From Coniochaeta sp. PMI_546 (Eukaryota; Ascomycota; Sordariomycetes; Coniochaetales; Coniochaetaceae): DNA of 64,000 nucleotides. The notes under the pieces are model-generated. The model ran no database searches and had not been told where the DNA came from. It saw only the letters and a program-made list of their open reading frames with translations. Each line of letters opens with the position of its first letter. Positions within the stretch are counted from its first letter, which is position 1. The stretch lies in assembly GCA_021432605.1 (NCBI GenBank), contig MU271164.1:1-64000 (forward strand). The letters run 5' to 3'. Positions 13,223 to 24,734 of the stretch are shown piece by piece. A program made the position numbers and the translations under genes.

Positions 13223-16200
13223 TTTTGATTATTCCTATTCGGTAAGTTAACCTTATACCAAATAACTAATAATTATATCGATAAAAAGAACCGTTACGAT
13301 AACGTCCAAAGAAAAGTTCGCTTAATAGGTTATTAAGCTTGGAGCTAAACTAGAGAAGTTAAGGAACGAGTACGAAGAACTAAAATCTAAAACGGCGGAA
13401 CTTAAGAACGACTTTAAGATTACGGAACGAGTAGCTAAGATCAAAGCCCCGCGGCCGGAACCTTACGATAGGAACCGCGAGGGATTATAAGTCTTTATTA
13501 CCTAAACCAATACGTATTTTATGATTAATAAAACGGTTTTCGCTTACGAATACGAAAGAGTATTATATATAATAGGTTTGTTAAGGGGTAGAATTATAAA
13601 GTAGTATAAACTAACGTTACGCGACTAGTTGGATAATACGGCTAACGAACGTAAACCTGAGACTAAGACGTTATTTAATAGTTTCGATAAGTTCTAAGAA
13701 AAACTCCGCGAAACGTTCGGTAATCCCGATAAGACGCGAACGGCCGAACGGTAGTTAATAAACCTAAGGTAAAAAGGGTCGGCGGGAACTTATACGGCTA
13801 AGTTCAAACGCCTCTTTACGAAATTCGATTTAGGGGAAACGGCTTTTATAATTTAGTTTTACGGGGGATTTCGTAATAACGTTAAAGACGAATTTAGTAA
13901 GACCGATAAGCCTAAGACTCTTTATAAATACGTTATATAAGCTATCTTGATCGATAATCGATTATATAAACGATAGTTGGAAAAGAAACGAGGAAGAGTT
14001 ACGTAGGGACGATCTAGTAATAATAATACCGCGAATATTAGTTAGAAAAGGTTTACCGCCTATAATAATCATTCTGGACTAATGGAATTAGACGTTACCC
14101 GGAAAGATAATTCTAAGAAAAACAAGAAGTATTTTAATTACGGTAAGTAAGGATACTTCGCTAACAAATATCGATAACTTAAGAAAGTTTGGAAACTAGT
14201 CCCCGAAAATAAGGTTTAGGCGGTAATAAGGGATAGAGAATCCCGCGTTATTATAATAATACGTAGAAAATTATAATATGAGGTACTTCTTAGACTACCG
14301 GGAGAAGAAGTCGACTTGGTAGTAATATTAGGTTATGATATTACGGATATAACGTATCTAGTTAGCTTATTAGATCGAGAATAGGACGAAATCGAAGAGG
14401 AACAAATACCCTTATATAAAGACTACGAGTCGGTTTATATTGATTCGGTCTATTATAACTAGATTTCGTAGAATTCGTACGTTTTCTACCGTTATACTTG
14501 GTATATATAGGAAAAACTAGATTACAAATAGATACTAGTACGAATGCTAATAACCAGACCGATACCTTACCTTTATAGACCTAAAAACATCGAAGGATAC
14601 GAGGTAGTATATAGGAACAGATAGTACTTGTTATTAGCGCCGCCCGGAACTATATAATTACAATTTAACCTAACGGGATAGGAATTCCTGATAGTAACGG
14701 AACCTAGACGAAGAGTCGAAGGTAAGAACCAAATATAAGCTATTTACCTACCCGAGAACTCGGTAAGATAAACGGGACGATTAGGATATTCGGTATTAGA
14801 AATCGTAATATAGGTTACGACGGGAGGAGAATCGACCGAAGAGTTTTAGGTACGATAATACCGTATTAACGCGTAAGTCAATACGTACTTAACGAGTTGC
14901 CGGGGCTATAAGTTATAAATATAAAGGAGGGTCGAAGAATTGGTATAAGAAACGGACCAAATAGATAAACGTTTAGATAGATTGTTAGGCCCCGAGCCGG
15001 AAATAGAAAAGGAGGAGAACGGGGAACCGTTAGAACCTTTTTCAAGGGCTAAAGACAAACCTAAATACTACGGTATTTCGTTCCGAAGATTAGAGAAACG
15101 GTCAAAAAACGATAAACGTCGATTGTAAAGGGATTATATCGACGTGATATAGAAAGATCCTTATATACGACCGAGGGAGTTGAATACTTACGAGTTACGA
15201 TTAACTAATAAGGAAACCTTGAACTCGATATATAGATCGGAGCAATATAAAACGTAGAACCCGAGGAATAGTAGGCGGAAAAGATTAAGGAATACCGGAA
15301 GAAAGAGATTAGGGAAGACGTTACCTTTATATTCCTATTATACTATAACTTACCCCAGTTCCGAAATAAGGTATACGTACCTAACAAACTACGGAAGGAA
15401 CTAGTAAAAGAGTTTTACGAATATCTATTATATAGATACTAAGGAGTCTATAAGACTAAGGAACGTATACGGCGGACTTACGACTTTCTAAGACTAGATA
15501 AAGTAGTCAGATAGGTAGTCGGCGAATACGATAAGTATAATAAAGCCAAGTCAAACAGATATAAGCTATACGGGCTGTTACAACCTATATAACTATTAGA
15601 GAAATTATAAGAAATGGTTACGATAGACTTTATCGTCAAACTATTAGTATCAAAAGAACTTATGATTAGGATTACCTACGATAGTATATAGGTAGTTGTA
15701 AATAAGTTTTCCAAATACGCGTATTTTATACCGTATAAGGAAGCAAGTATAGCGGAAGATATAACTTACGCCTTTTTAAAGGTAATAGTAAGCTAATATA
15801 GACTACCCAAATAGCTTGTTACCGATAGAAATAAGTTGTTTACCTTAAAGTTCTAGATAACGTTGATACGATAAGTTAGAGTCAAATATAAATTGTTAAC
15901 GTCGTTCTACCCGTAGACGGATAGGTAAATAGAACGAATAAACTAGACCTTTGAATAATATCTAAAAATATATGTTAATAAAAAGTAAGACGATTAGGTT
16001 AGGTGGCTACTAGTAGTATAATAAGCTTATAATAGTATACCTAGCGAAACGTTAAACAGGTATTTACCGTTCTTTATTAATTACGGTTATAAGCCTACTA
16101 TAAGGGAAGTATTAGGAGACGGACTAATACCGTCGGATCCGGAGTTATTATAAACAAGATATATTACGGAACAAATAAAGCTATTTTATAAGAGACTTCG

Positions 16201-16764
16201 CGGATATATAGAACTACTTAACTTACGAATAGTACGATACGTAAACTAGAAAAGGTTAAAAGGACTAATCTTATAAGAAGGAAACAAAATCTACCTCGTA
16301 CGACGAAATATCAAGATAAAACGATTAAACGACAAACTAGATTGGAAGAAAATCGGATTATTTAAGATTAAGAAAAAATTGTCTAATTTGAACTATAAAC
16401 TCTAGTTACTAACGAATATACGTATTTATCTAATATTTCATATCTCGTTTTTCGAACCGGTATTTAAGAACGCGAAGTTAGTAATAGATATTAAAGTTAA
16501 ACTAACGTAAGAATACGAAGTAGAAAAGATCTTTAGGTATAAAAAAGAAGGAAACGTAGACTTTTATTACGTTAAATAGAAGAACTACGACGATTCGGAA
16601 AATACGTAGGAACCGGAAGCTTACCTTACGAACTATTAGTAGTTATTATAGGAGTTCCGTATTATAATAGTATTATTACCTTAAAAGTCGAAAGGGATAA
16701 TATTACGTCGCCGTAGATTACGTCCTAGCCTAAAATAAAGTTGTCGTTAAAGGAAAAGGACGTA

Positions 16765-17235
16765 GCGGAAGGCGGACGATTCTCGATAATTCTCGTTACC
16801 TCGCGATCGGCTTCTTCTTTTTCGACCCGTTCCAATTCCTCTATATTCGTTATACTTTTACGGATAATACGTATTATTTTCTCGAACTATATTTTCTTTT
16901 GAACGCGAAAACGTTGAACTTTGGCTTCGGCCTATTCAACTTCTTCTTCTAGTTTACGAAACTATTCTCCGATTTTTATAAGTTCCTCGTTAGAAAGACT
17001 TTAGACGTCGTACCGCGAACGACCCGAACGAACGTATTCCGTATATCGGGAAGAGTCTTTTTCGGAAACTTAATAAGATACGAGGCCGCGTTTCTCGTAA
17101 TTCGAATACGAAAGTATCTCGACGGCGTTGGAAAGGATAGTTACTAATAAGGCGATACGGCGGTCGTTTGAAGATTTGGAAGATTTCTTTTGCTTTTGTA
17201 TATTACGGTTAGATATAATAACGATAAAGAAAAGG
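16765..17235 (-). pseudogene. Antisense coiled-coil remnant in the 3' region of element B
   Basis: Counterpart of the antisense remnant in element A, at the same place between chromodomain and 3' LTR, with similar charged heptad-like content. It is a broken fossil. Confidence 0.5.
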
Positions 17236-17326
17236 AAACTTTCGGACGTAATTTATATAGGCTATTAGTATTATTTATAAGAAATATTAAACTTTGAGGA
17301 TAATAGCTAAAGGAAGAAGGGGATAA

Positions 17327-17717
17327 TATTATAAACTTATAAGTAACGGAAGATACCCCGCTAATAGATAACGAACATATATACGAAACTTATCGTATTA
17401 TATAGGTAAGGGACTTCGGGTTACGTAACTAATCATTATGATCGTAATAATCAGGAAGGATTACGGTCGGTACGATTATAGCTATCGCTATGATTATTAT
17501 AGTCTCTATTAGTATATAAGGAAGAGTCCCTCGGGGCTCCGTTATAGATAGTTCTTAATTACCTAATGATCAATCTAAGTATTCAATCGAGGTTATTATT
17601 AAGTAAGATACTTGTCTTGACGATATTAGAATAAAGACTATTTGTTATACCTTAACTTATTTACCCTAAGTAATAGAATTTACCTTCTGATCCTTAGCCC
17701 GTCTTGGGATCGTTATA
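17327..17717 (+). repeat. 3' LTR of element B
   Basis: 391 bp, following a purine-rich tract and followed by the GTAGA duplication. Confidence 0.85.
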
Positions 17718-18077
17718 GTAGACTACTATTTTAAGAAGAGGTAGGTAATTGAACGTAGAGAATTATATATTAATCGTTATAAAAACAATTCGTAATTATC
17801 TAGTAATAAGGACTGTTTAAATATAAGATGTTTCTTCGTAGATCATTTCTCTCGTAGTGATCCCTTTTACCGTAGTTGGTAATCTAGGGCGAACTAGCTT
17901 ACCGTGATCTAAGTGATCCTCTATAGTAGCTTACCACCTTATATGCCTAGTCGCCTGGTGATCCCCTTATAATTGGACAACCGTTGCCCCGTAATGGTTG
18001 TTCCGTTCCGCGTCCCGTTGGCCTAATAGGCACGGTTCGTGACACAGAGCTGCTACGTCAGTCCTTGGTTTGTAACA
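17718..18077 (-). repeat. Possible 5' LTR remnant of element C
   Basis: Follows the right target-site copy of B and ends TTTGTAACA at 18069-18077, like the GTAACA end of the reverse LTR at 1-336. The bases just left of B (about 12801-12832) resemble the start of a reverse LTR, so B may have landed in it. The body aligns only weakly with 1-336, so it may belong to another family. From about 17820 it is little affected by RIP. Confidence 0.35.
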
Positions 18078-18111
18078 ACTAGGTTCTACAAGTTCACAGA
18101 GTGTATCTATA

Positions 18112-18133
18112 AGAGAGAGAGAGAGAGAGAGAA
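18112..18133. repeat. (GA)n microsatellite
   Basis: An uninterrupted run of about ten GA units just outside the retrotransposon nest. The surrounding 18078-18262 holds nothing else I recognise. Confidence 0.9.
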
Positions 18134-18262
18134 GAGGGTACCTAATGTGCCTTAGCTATATAGTCTCTTGTTAGACGGATACATATATAGGGTGATATGG
18201 ATATATACCAAGGCCTTGCCGGACTACTTAAAAGCTAGAGACTATTAAGTCTAGGTTGCTAT

Positions 18263-18961
18263 CTAATAACCACAACTGACCGCGACCCAGTTCTTCACAT
18301 CAAGATTACCGGCGTTATAGTTAATACATCCTTGGTGAGAGTAATAAGCCTGACTACCAGTGTCTTGCGCACATTGGTCATTGTCGTAACAAGTACAGGT
18401 GCCATTGTGCACTTGCCACGACAGGGCGTGTGTGAGCGTGCCGGCGTCACAGCTGGTCCACGAGCCTCCGCCAAGAGTGTACCAGCGACACGACAACCCG
18501 GGCGAGGAATAGTCCTGCGTGAGGCCGCCGTGGAGCACCGCGCATGGTTCATCAAGGCTTTGCGGGTTCTTGACCTGAACCACGTAGTAGTCGCCCGAGC
18601 AGTCGGAGTCGCTGTATATGGTGATGCTCCACGTGGCGGTGGGCGAGGGAGCCGTGGGCGTCGTGGTGGGCGACGCCAGTCCTGCCCAGGAAGACCAGCT
18701 GGACAGGTACTCGGCCGCAAAATCCGTCTCGTAGGCAAAGTCGGCTCCGACGGTGACGGCGGCGGCGGATAGGTCCAGGGCGCCGTCATTGTCGTCGACC
18801 GTCGCGCACGTTCCCTGGTTCGGAGTCCGCGCAGCGTTGGCACATGCGCCTACCGTCCGTCGAGTGCCGACTATCGAAATGCAATGGCCCTCCCGAGTCT
18901 GCGGCCAAGAACAGGAGGCCGAGAAGACGGCTACGCAAGTTGGATCATGTTGGCTGGGCAC
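18263..18961 (-). CDS. Secreted Cys-rich protein resembling a chitinase C-terminal tail; partial or remnant
   Basis: Open frame of about 232 codons ending in TAG at 18263-18265. It holds many paired Cys, a Thr/Pro/Ser linker about 95-110 residues in, and then a module starting WSITIYSDSDCSGDYYVVQ and ending in Cys-Gly-Tyr. That module resembles the C-terminal tails of fungal class V (GH18) chitinases and some small secreted proteins; this is a similarity judged by eye. The frame contains no ATG. A plausible splice acceptor (CCCAG) lies at its 5' end, so either an upstream exon with the signal peptide was missed or the gene is a fragment. I could not find a convincing first exon in 18962-19500. 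It lies only 200 bp from the retrotransposon nest. Confidence 0.4.
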   Translation of the reverse strand: MPSQHDPTCVAVFSASCSWPQTREGHCISIVGTRRTVGACANAARTPNQGTCATVDDNDGALDLSAAAVTVGADFAYETDFAAEYLSSWSSWAGLASPTTTPTAPSPTATWSITIYSDSDCSGDYYVVQVKNPQSLDEPCAVLHGGLTQDYSSPGLSCRWYTLGGGSWTSCDAGTLTHALSWQVHNGTCTCYDNDQCAQDTGSQAYYSHQGCINYNAGNLDVKNWVAVSCGY

Positions 18962-19593
18962 GACAGTTGCTTACGACGTGACCTGGGGCGCTCGACTCCC
19001 TCGAAGGAACCCATTTTCGACGAATGGCAGCTGACTCTGTACTGGTTCTTGACAATCGCAACGTTGAGGCTCACTACACAGGCCGAAGAAGGGAGAACAC
19101 CGCTTCTGCCGCCGAAAAAGGCCTCAGTGCCCTCCACAGTCGCCGGTCCGCGTGGGCTTCCATCCCCGTACTAGGCGGAGGGAACATGCGGGTTAGCGGT
19201 ACAGTATTCACAAACATTGAGATTAGCTAAACCTCGGTCTTTTCGCAGACTTGAGAGCGGATCTGAGGTCTGTCCTATTTTGTAGTAGGGACACAACTTG
19301 CGTGCCGGGGAACTTCTTCCGCCGGCTGCACACCAACCTACTATCTGCTGCAAGCCAACCAACAAGTGTAAAAGAGAAGATGCTGATTGATTGTGCTAGG
19401 TAGTATCATACCTACTTATGTTGGTACGTAATAGGATGATTCGTTCGTTGGTGCCTAAACCAGCTCCACGACGCATCATCGACTGACATTCGCCCCAGAG
19501 TATCAGCCTGGCCCCTACACGCCAGTCGCACATCACAAAGACATCCAACAGGCCACTTTACCAGTCTGACTCTTCAAACTACCTACCTCGACT
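18962..19593. other. Intergenic, no supported gene
   Basis: Contains only short overlapping open frames without family likeness. It could hide a first exon of the Cys-rich gene to the left, and it holds the 5' flank of the gene at 19594. Confidence 0.6.
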
Positions 19594-20226
19594 ATGGTCT
19601 CAGTCGCTATCGGAGTCTTAGTTCTTTCAGCGACAGCGGGTATAATATCGCGCCGCTTCTGGCTCCCAATGCTCTTCTTTCAACCGCCGGCCAACGCTAC
19701 GGGAGCTATCATGACGAACGATTACCCTTCCGAAGAGATAGTCGAGCCACCTCATGAACCCCGCTTTCGCGCAGACTTCTCGGGAGGCCCAGGTGTCGCG
19801 GTCTTTGGCTTCCCAGAGAAAGGCGGCTTCTACGAGCTACCCCGGTGTTTTATCGTAGAGCTCGACTTCCTTGGCCTAGATCGACTCTATCCAACGCCGC
19901 GGCCGTCTATAACGGACGCCAAGTCTGTAGCCGAAGAAGCTACCCATTGCAAAAAAATGCGCCAACTCGGGGCTACGTATTATCATGATACGTGGGAATG
20001 GATTGATACAAAGTGGGACGGTGGTGCTGAGTTTCTCGAGATAGGATGGCCGGCGGGAGGCGGTGTTTGGGTTTTAAGGAAATCTGACATAGAGACGAGC
20101 GAAAGGGGTGTTGCTGCGATCTATAATGCGCTTAATATGGATGAGCGGTGCGAGATTATTGAGGAGTTGGGAGGGACCTTCTACGCAGACCCTAAAGATT
20201 GTCCATATCTCGATTTGGACGACTAA
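19594..20226 (+). CDS. Hypothetical protein with N-terminal membrane anchor or signal
   Basis: Single-exon frame of 210 codons with ordinary codon use. Residues 1-20 are hydrophobic (VSVAIGVLVLSATAGII) and followed by Arg-Arg, fitting a signal anchor. The rest is acidic and rich in Trp, Gly and Tyr, with a Gly-rich turn (WPAGGGVWVL) near 155-165 and an acidic C-terminus. I do not recognise a catalytic motif and assign no function. An intact frame of this length with a hydrophobic N-terminus makes a real gene likely. Its neighbours (retrotransposon nest to the left, empty region to the right) give no hint of its job. Confidence 0.65.
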   Translation: MVSVAIGVLVLSATAGIISRRFWLPMLFFQPPANATGAIMTNDYPSEEIVEPPHEPRFRADFSGGPGVAVFGFPEKGGFYELPRCFIVELDFLGLDRLYPTPRPSITDAKSVAEEATHCKKMRQLGATYYHDTWEWIDTKWDGGAEFLEIGWPAGGGVWVLRKSDIETSERGVAAIYNALNMDERCEIIEELGGTFYADPKDCPYLDLDD

Positions 20227-23215
20227 GAATACTAGCAAGTGTAAAAGGGGAGGGTGATATGTATTGCCTGTTGGACATAGGGAGGCTAGAGTTACTATAT
20301 TGGTTGTCGAGAGAAAACCTTTCCGTTCATCATGCGACCAGTCTAGTACGAATACCCTCTGCCTAACAATCTCTTTGGGTAATATCTTGCCGGCAAGTAA
20401 TATGTGATCTCTCTCACCTCGGTTCCTCTTCTTGTTCCCCCGCCTGAGCAACAGAGACGTCGTTAAGAAGAGACATCCGGAGCAAAACACAAACGCGAGC
20501 GCGAGCCCGTGCCTGAGCTCATACTGGGGGCTTGTCCTGCGTGCGGTAGATGAAGGAGCCGAAGATGCCGAAGTGTCTTGCTTGCGGTTCTGGAGCGCAT
20601 TAACGCAACCGCGCTGATCCTTCCTTGGTAATCATTCGACTGAACTGCCATCATGCTTTGTTCAATTGGTACCCAGCTGTAACGGAGTATGTATCCTTTG
20701 GCGGCTTCTTACAAGGCTGCCATGCTCAGCACGCTGGGAAGGAGACAATCTTCAGATATTCTACTCAAAATTGATTACATGTTCACATGGTCCATGTCAT
20801 TGACACCATCAAGTTTGCTCGTCCAGTTCGTATTGGCCTGACTTGGCTGAAGTTTTCATGCGCAAATACAATAGAGCTTGATTGTCCAGATTTTGTGCCG
20901 GTACGCAGTTGAAGGCTCTCTCACACTGATAGAGTTTACCTGCAATCCTCACAAAAGATAACCCATCTCTTGTTTTGTAACGGTTAAATGCTAGTCAGGG
21001 CCACAGATCAAACACAGAAACACATAATGCAGCGCATTCTTTTCATCTGCCAGCGTTTCTCGCTGCCGCAACCGCAAGATTTCCCTCAGGCAAGGACCCA
21101 TTACACGAACCGACCCAGATCCAGAGCGCTGATCTTCGTGCGCCGTCCTAGACAAAGGGTGGGTTCAACTTTACATAGATAATCTCAAATCGAATCAGCG
21201 GACATTCCAAGTCTTCTTTAAGTTACTTAGAGTGTATACATGTGCAATAGGTATTCTGTCACAGACGCAATTGTTGCTTCGGACTTTGTGGTCCAGCAAC
21301 TGAGTCCAGCCAAAGGCCGAAAGATCAAAATCAACTACTGCCACTGTAAGGTCATCAATGCAATCATCGCTGGTGTCTGCAATGATTTCGCCAGGAATCT
21401 CACTGTGACGCAAGATGAGGTTCGTCGGGACAATTCGGCAGGTCGTCAAGGGCTGCGGTTTAAATAGTGTAAGTGCCCATTTCTCATAACACTTCGAATC
21501 GTGCTTCCAAATCCTGTCCCTCCTTATAACTGATCATGGACAGGGATACCATGTTGTAAATAACATTACATACTCTGCTACGGCCTGATTGGCGGCGTCA
21601 AAGCTCTTGTACCGAAGAAGTTTGCCATTCCTGACTTTCCAGGTTGGAGTACCGACGATGAGATCATTCCACTTAGAAGATGACTTGCAAACTCTTCAAC
21701 TCTGAATTATCTTGTCATCATTAAAACTTTGGCTGATGTTGCTGGCTCTGAGAGCCGAAGTGCGTTGTCAAACGGGACAGGCTGCGTCAGACCCCATCCT
21801 GGCCGCTATCAAAATTATTCACTCTTGACTCAGGGGCACAAGGTATATCAGCGTGCTGAAAACACAACAGATACATGGTATTATTCACCCGCCTCTTGGA
21901 AAGGTGTGCTTGTTGTAGAATCTGTCGACTTGCTGTCTACGGCCAGTAGGACATATCGACTTAATGGTTCTATTGCAACGTAACCAGATCTCCAGAATAC
22001 GATTTCCACGACAATTCAGACTACGACTTCTGGAGAGTTCAGCAGTGCATTTAGACAGACTATGCTAACTCCGACGACCTCGCCCCACTTGGCTCCCGAA
22101 GCGGCATATATCATATCATTTGTATTCCTAAGCAGGAGAAGAGCAATGGTGCAGTCGCTTTCACTTCTCGCCCTCTCCACACACTCGGGTTCTGTCTGGT
22201 AGTGTTGGGCATCAGTGCAATGGTATCAGTTTGAGTAACCTGGTACCTATCGACCTCGTTAGTTTTGGATATATGTTACTGGAGCCTGGAATCTGGAGTG
22301 TTGGAAGGCGTCCGTGAAGGTCCAATTTCCAAAAGTCTAACTCGGATATCATGAAACATCGTTACATAGTTATCAAAGTCAAGACGTCACATGCTCAGGG
22401 GCCAACGTAGTGATGCAAATGTATGGCTGCATATTCATCCATTGTCAACTTGAAGTGCTGATATCAACTCATGTCGTCTGCCCTGATTCGGTTAGGATAA
22501 TGAGCGCAAAAAAATTGCTGCTATGCGCGACAGGATGTGGCGTGTGGCCATGCCTTGCTCCAGCTTCGGTTAAAAAGGACCAACAGTCACAACTTATGCA
22601 GGTAGGTATTACTACTGACGTCAATCTAGCACGGTGATGGCGCAAGAGCGAATACTCTATGCTGATCGAGGGACCCTGAGCAGCTACATCTGCTACGTTT
22701 GTACAATCATCCGACACGCCTGAAGAGAGGCACACATCGACCACTCTCCGTGAACATAAATAGCACCGGCTGCTCTCGAGCTGTGTCTCATGACCATGAA
22801 ACCCATATAGTCTAAAGAAATTGGGTATCGATTCTTCATGTGAGTCATTTTGTTAGTTGAGGACCAAGTCAGATACACCATGTAAGATAGATTTCAGCTT
22901 GCGAGGATTCTGTGAATACATAATGGAAGGCAGGAGGGGACAAGTGTATCTGGTACTCAGATGACAAGTCTCGGGCTCGAAACGCAATGCGATCATCGTG
23001 AAGTTTTCATTCTAGATTCCACGTATCTGATCTGACAGAAGCGAATATTTGATTCACCAGTCACCGGGCATGTCTCGAAGTAATTAACCAAGGGTTCCAA
23101 CCCCGTTAGCTAGTACCTTGCTGCATCTCTGGCCCTCTCGTCGAGGAGACAGCTCAATTAAGAAATACCTTGATCCCAGTTCAGCAGCCCCATCATGAGA
23201 TGATGATAAAAACCA
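20227..23215. other. 3 kb without a supported gene
   Basis: Only frames shorter than about 140 codons, on both strands, overlapping one another. The stretches around 21195-21449 (-) and 21729-21983 (+) have somewhat protein-like composition and might be decayed exons, but I cannot name a family. No RIP signature is seen. Confidence 0.5.
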
Positions 23216-24734
23216 TTATGCGGCTTTCTTGATGCATTCAATTACAGAGAGACTGCGCCAGGGACCCTTGCCCTTCGAGACACTCGAGATCTGGAGGCCG
23301 GCATTCCCGATCACCTCCTCCCACGTCTCAAGGGTGCGCTGCTTGCCACCAAAGCCGAGCATCATGAAGTCCAGCATTGCGGCCATGTGGTTCGGCGGGT
23401 TCTCCATGACATCCTCCTGCAGGAGCAACTTGCTGTCGGGAGCCATGGCGTCGGCGATCTTACTCAGAATATTGGTGCTGATGGCGTCGCCGTAGTTGTG
23501 CAGACAGCGGCGGATCCAGTAAATTACGGCACCTAAAGAAGAATCATCGTGTCAGCTAGTTGCGTCGTGTGAGAGCATGGGCCAGTTCGAGCCACAGCTA
23601 CCATGAGAAAATCGGGGACAAACCTTGCAGTGGCTGCGCCTTGTGAAAATCGATCACCATCCTCTGGATCCCTCTCAGGTCGGGATCGTCCAGCGCCTTG
23701 CCGGCTTCGATGACCTCTTGTCGGTCTTGCAGAACGAAGCGGGAGATGGGCAGACCCGGGTACTCGGCGCGGATGGCCTTGATGGCATGGCCGCGGCCGC
23801 CGCCCACGTCGACGAACAGCGGGCGCTCGGAGGCCGGGTCCGCCTCCGCGGCGGCTACGGCCCAGCTGAAGTCGTAGATCCCCGCTATGGGCATGCGCTC
23901 CTCGATGGGCGCCATGGCGCGCATGAAGCGGCGCATGCGGTCTGGGTTGTGCTCGAGCATCTCGTAGAAGTTCCATTCCGGATGGCCGTAGGCGAAGGTC
24001 CCGGGCACGTGGTTGAGCGTCTCGGGCTCCTTGCGGCCATAGGTGTCAAAGTAATTTGGATACTGGGCGTAAACTACGAAGCCGTTCTCCCAGCTTTTCA
24101 AGACCAAGGTTTGCGAATTAGTTCCAAACCGTTTTTGGACTTCTTGTGCAGATCGTCAATGAGGACTATGTATGGTACTTACGCCATCTGGTATACCAAG
24201 CCTGTAGGGTTGTCCTTGGTGAAGATGATGGATCGAGGAGTGTGCGTGACTTGGTCCTCGTTAATCTGCTTCAGCACGCCCATCGAGACGATAACGCCGC
24301 CGATGCGAGCTACCAAAGATTACTGTCAGCGAAGACGTTTTCGATTTCGAATATACACTGCCGTGCATGGCATACTGGGAAAGGAAAGCTGTCTTACTCA
24401 GCAGCTTTGCCTGCACGCCAACCATGACAGCTAGATCATTGTAAGACACTGGGCTGCCGTCCAGAGGTATAGCGTCAAAAGCACCCCACTCCCAGAAGAG
24501 GCGATTAGCCGCCATGAGGGCTGTCTGAGCCGTGACATCCATCCATTGATCCGTCGGGTTCTTGACGGCGGCTAGGATGTCGTTGGCAGCGCCGACGATG
24601 GCGGACCGCTGCGCTTTGTCCACATCGCTCCCGTCCGGAACCGAATGCGCCTCAAACTCGGCCACGGCTGTAGCTAGTTTGTCTCTTGCGAGACGAAGCT
24701 CATCTTGGCCCATTCGATGTGGTGGTGTTGACAT
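23216..24734 (-). CDS. O-methyltransferase, fungal secondary-metabolite type
   Basis: Four exons read right to left: 24734-24398, 24309-24183, 24093-23624, 23532-23216, joining to 416 codons plus TAA. All donors are GT and acceptors AG. The N-terminal part is a helical dimerisation/winged-helix domain; the Rossmann domain starts with the SAM-binding motif VDVGGGRGH at about residue 250. Near residue 320 the string RRCLHN carries the His that is the general base in plant- and fungal-type O-methyltransferases (usually followed by Asp, here Asn), followed by the APDSKLLLQED strand. It would transfer a methyl group from S-adenosylmethionine to a hydroxyl of a small aromatic or polyketide-like substrate in the cytosol; the substrate is unknown. 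Start chosen at MSTPPHRM, the first ATG of the exon in frame. It is divergent from the methyltransferase at 25318. Confidence 0.9.

Larger units (their letters stand above)
12833..17717 (+). mobile_element. Ty3/gypsy LTR retrotransposon B, 4.9 kb, shorter relative of A, fossil
   Basis: LTRs at 12833-13222 and 17327-17717 enclose an internal region closely related to that of A. The flanks GTAGA (12828-12832) and GTAGA (17718-17722) are a perfect 5-bp target-site duplication. Gag with zinc knuckle (about 13330-14190), integrase (about 15390-16050) and chromodomain-like sequence (about 16390-16560) are recognisable, as is a purine tract at 17309-17323. It is about 1.9 kb shorter than A and lacks much of pol, so it would have been non-autonomous. 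It is RIP-mutated and broken throughout. It sits in the 5' LTR or leader of C. Confidence 0.85.
340..17820. other. RIP-mutated AT-rich domain
   Basis: CpA and TpG are almost absent and TpA is in excess over about 17.5 kb, while CpG, CpT and CpC remain common. That is the dinucleotide signature of repeat-induced point mutation, which changes CpA to TpA on both strands of duplicated DNA in Pezizomycotina. The transition to normal composition is sharp at about 340 on the left and around 17820 on the right. No intact host gene is visible inside. Confidence 0.9.
1..18077 (-). mobile_element. Outer Ty3/gypsy-type LTR retrotransposon C, fossil, interrupted by A and B
   Basis: Minus-strand element read from right to left. 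Gag-like sequence lies at about 12700-12047 and resumes below 5285, which shows that element A landed inside it. Reverse-transcriptase-like sequence lies at about 3000-2200 and integrase-like sequence at about 1450-1000. The left end is a reverse-oriented LTR (1-336) preceded, on the minus strand, by a purine tract (near 337-350). The right end is uncertain: 17718-18077 ends in the same GTAACA terminus, but its body aligns poorly with the left LTR, so the two ends may come from different elements. The internal part is heavily mutated by RIP and clearly broken in many places. It must be older than A and B, which sit in it. The window starts inside the left LTR, so the true end lies outside. Confidence 0.6.

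Noticed and set aside
18332-18772. 146-codon plus-strand frame opposite the Cys-rich protein
   Set aside because: Arg/Gly/Val-rich composition typical of an antisense shadow; the minus strand gives the recognisable Cys-rich module.
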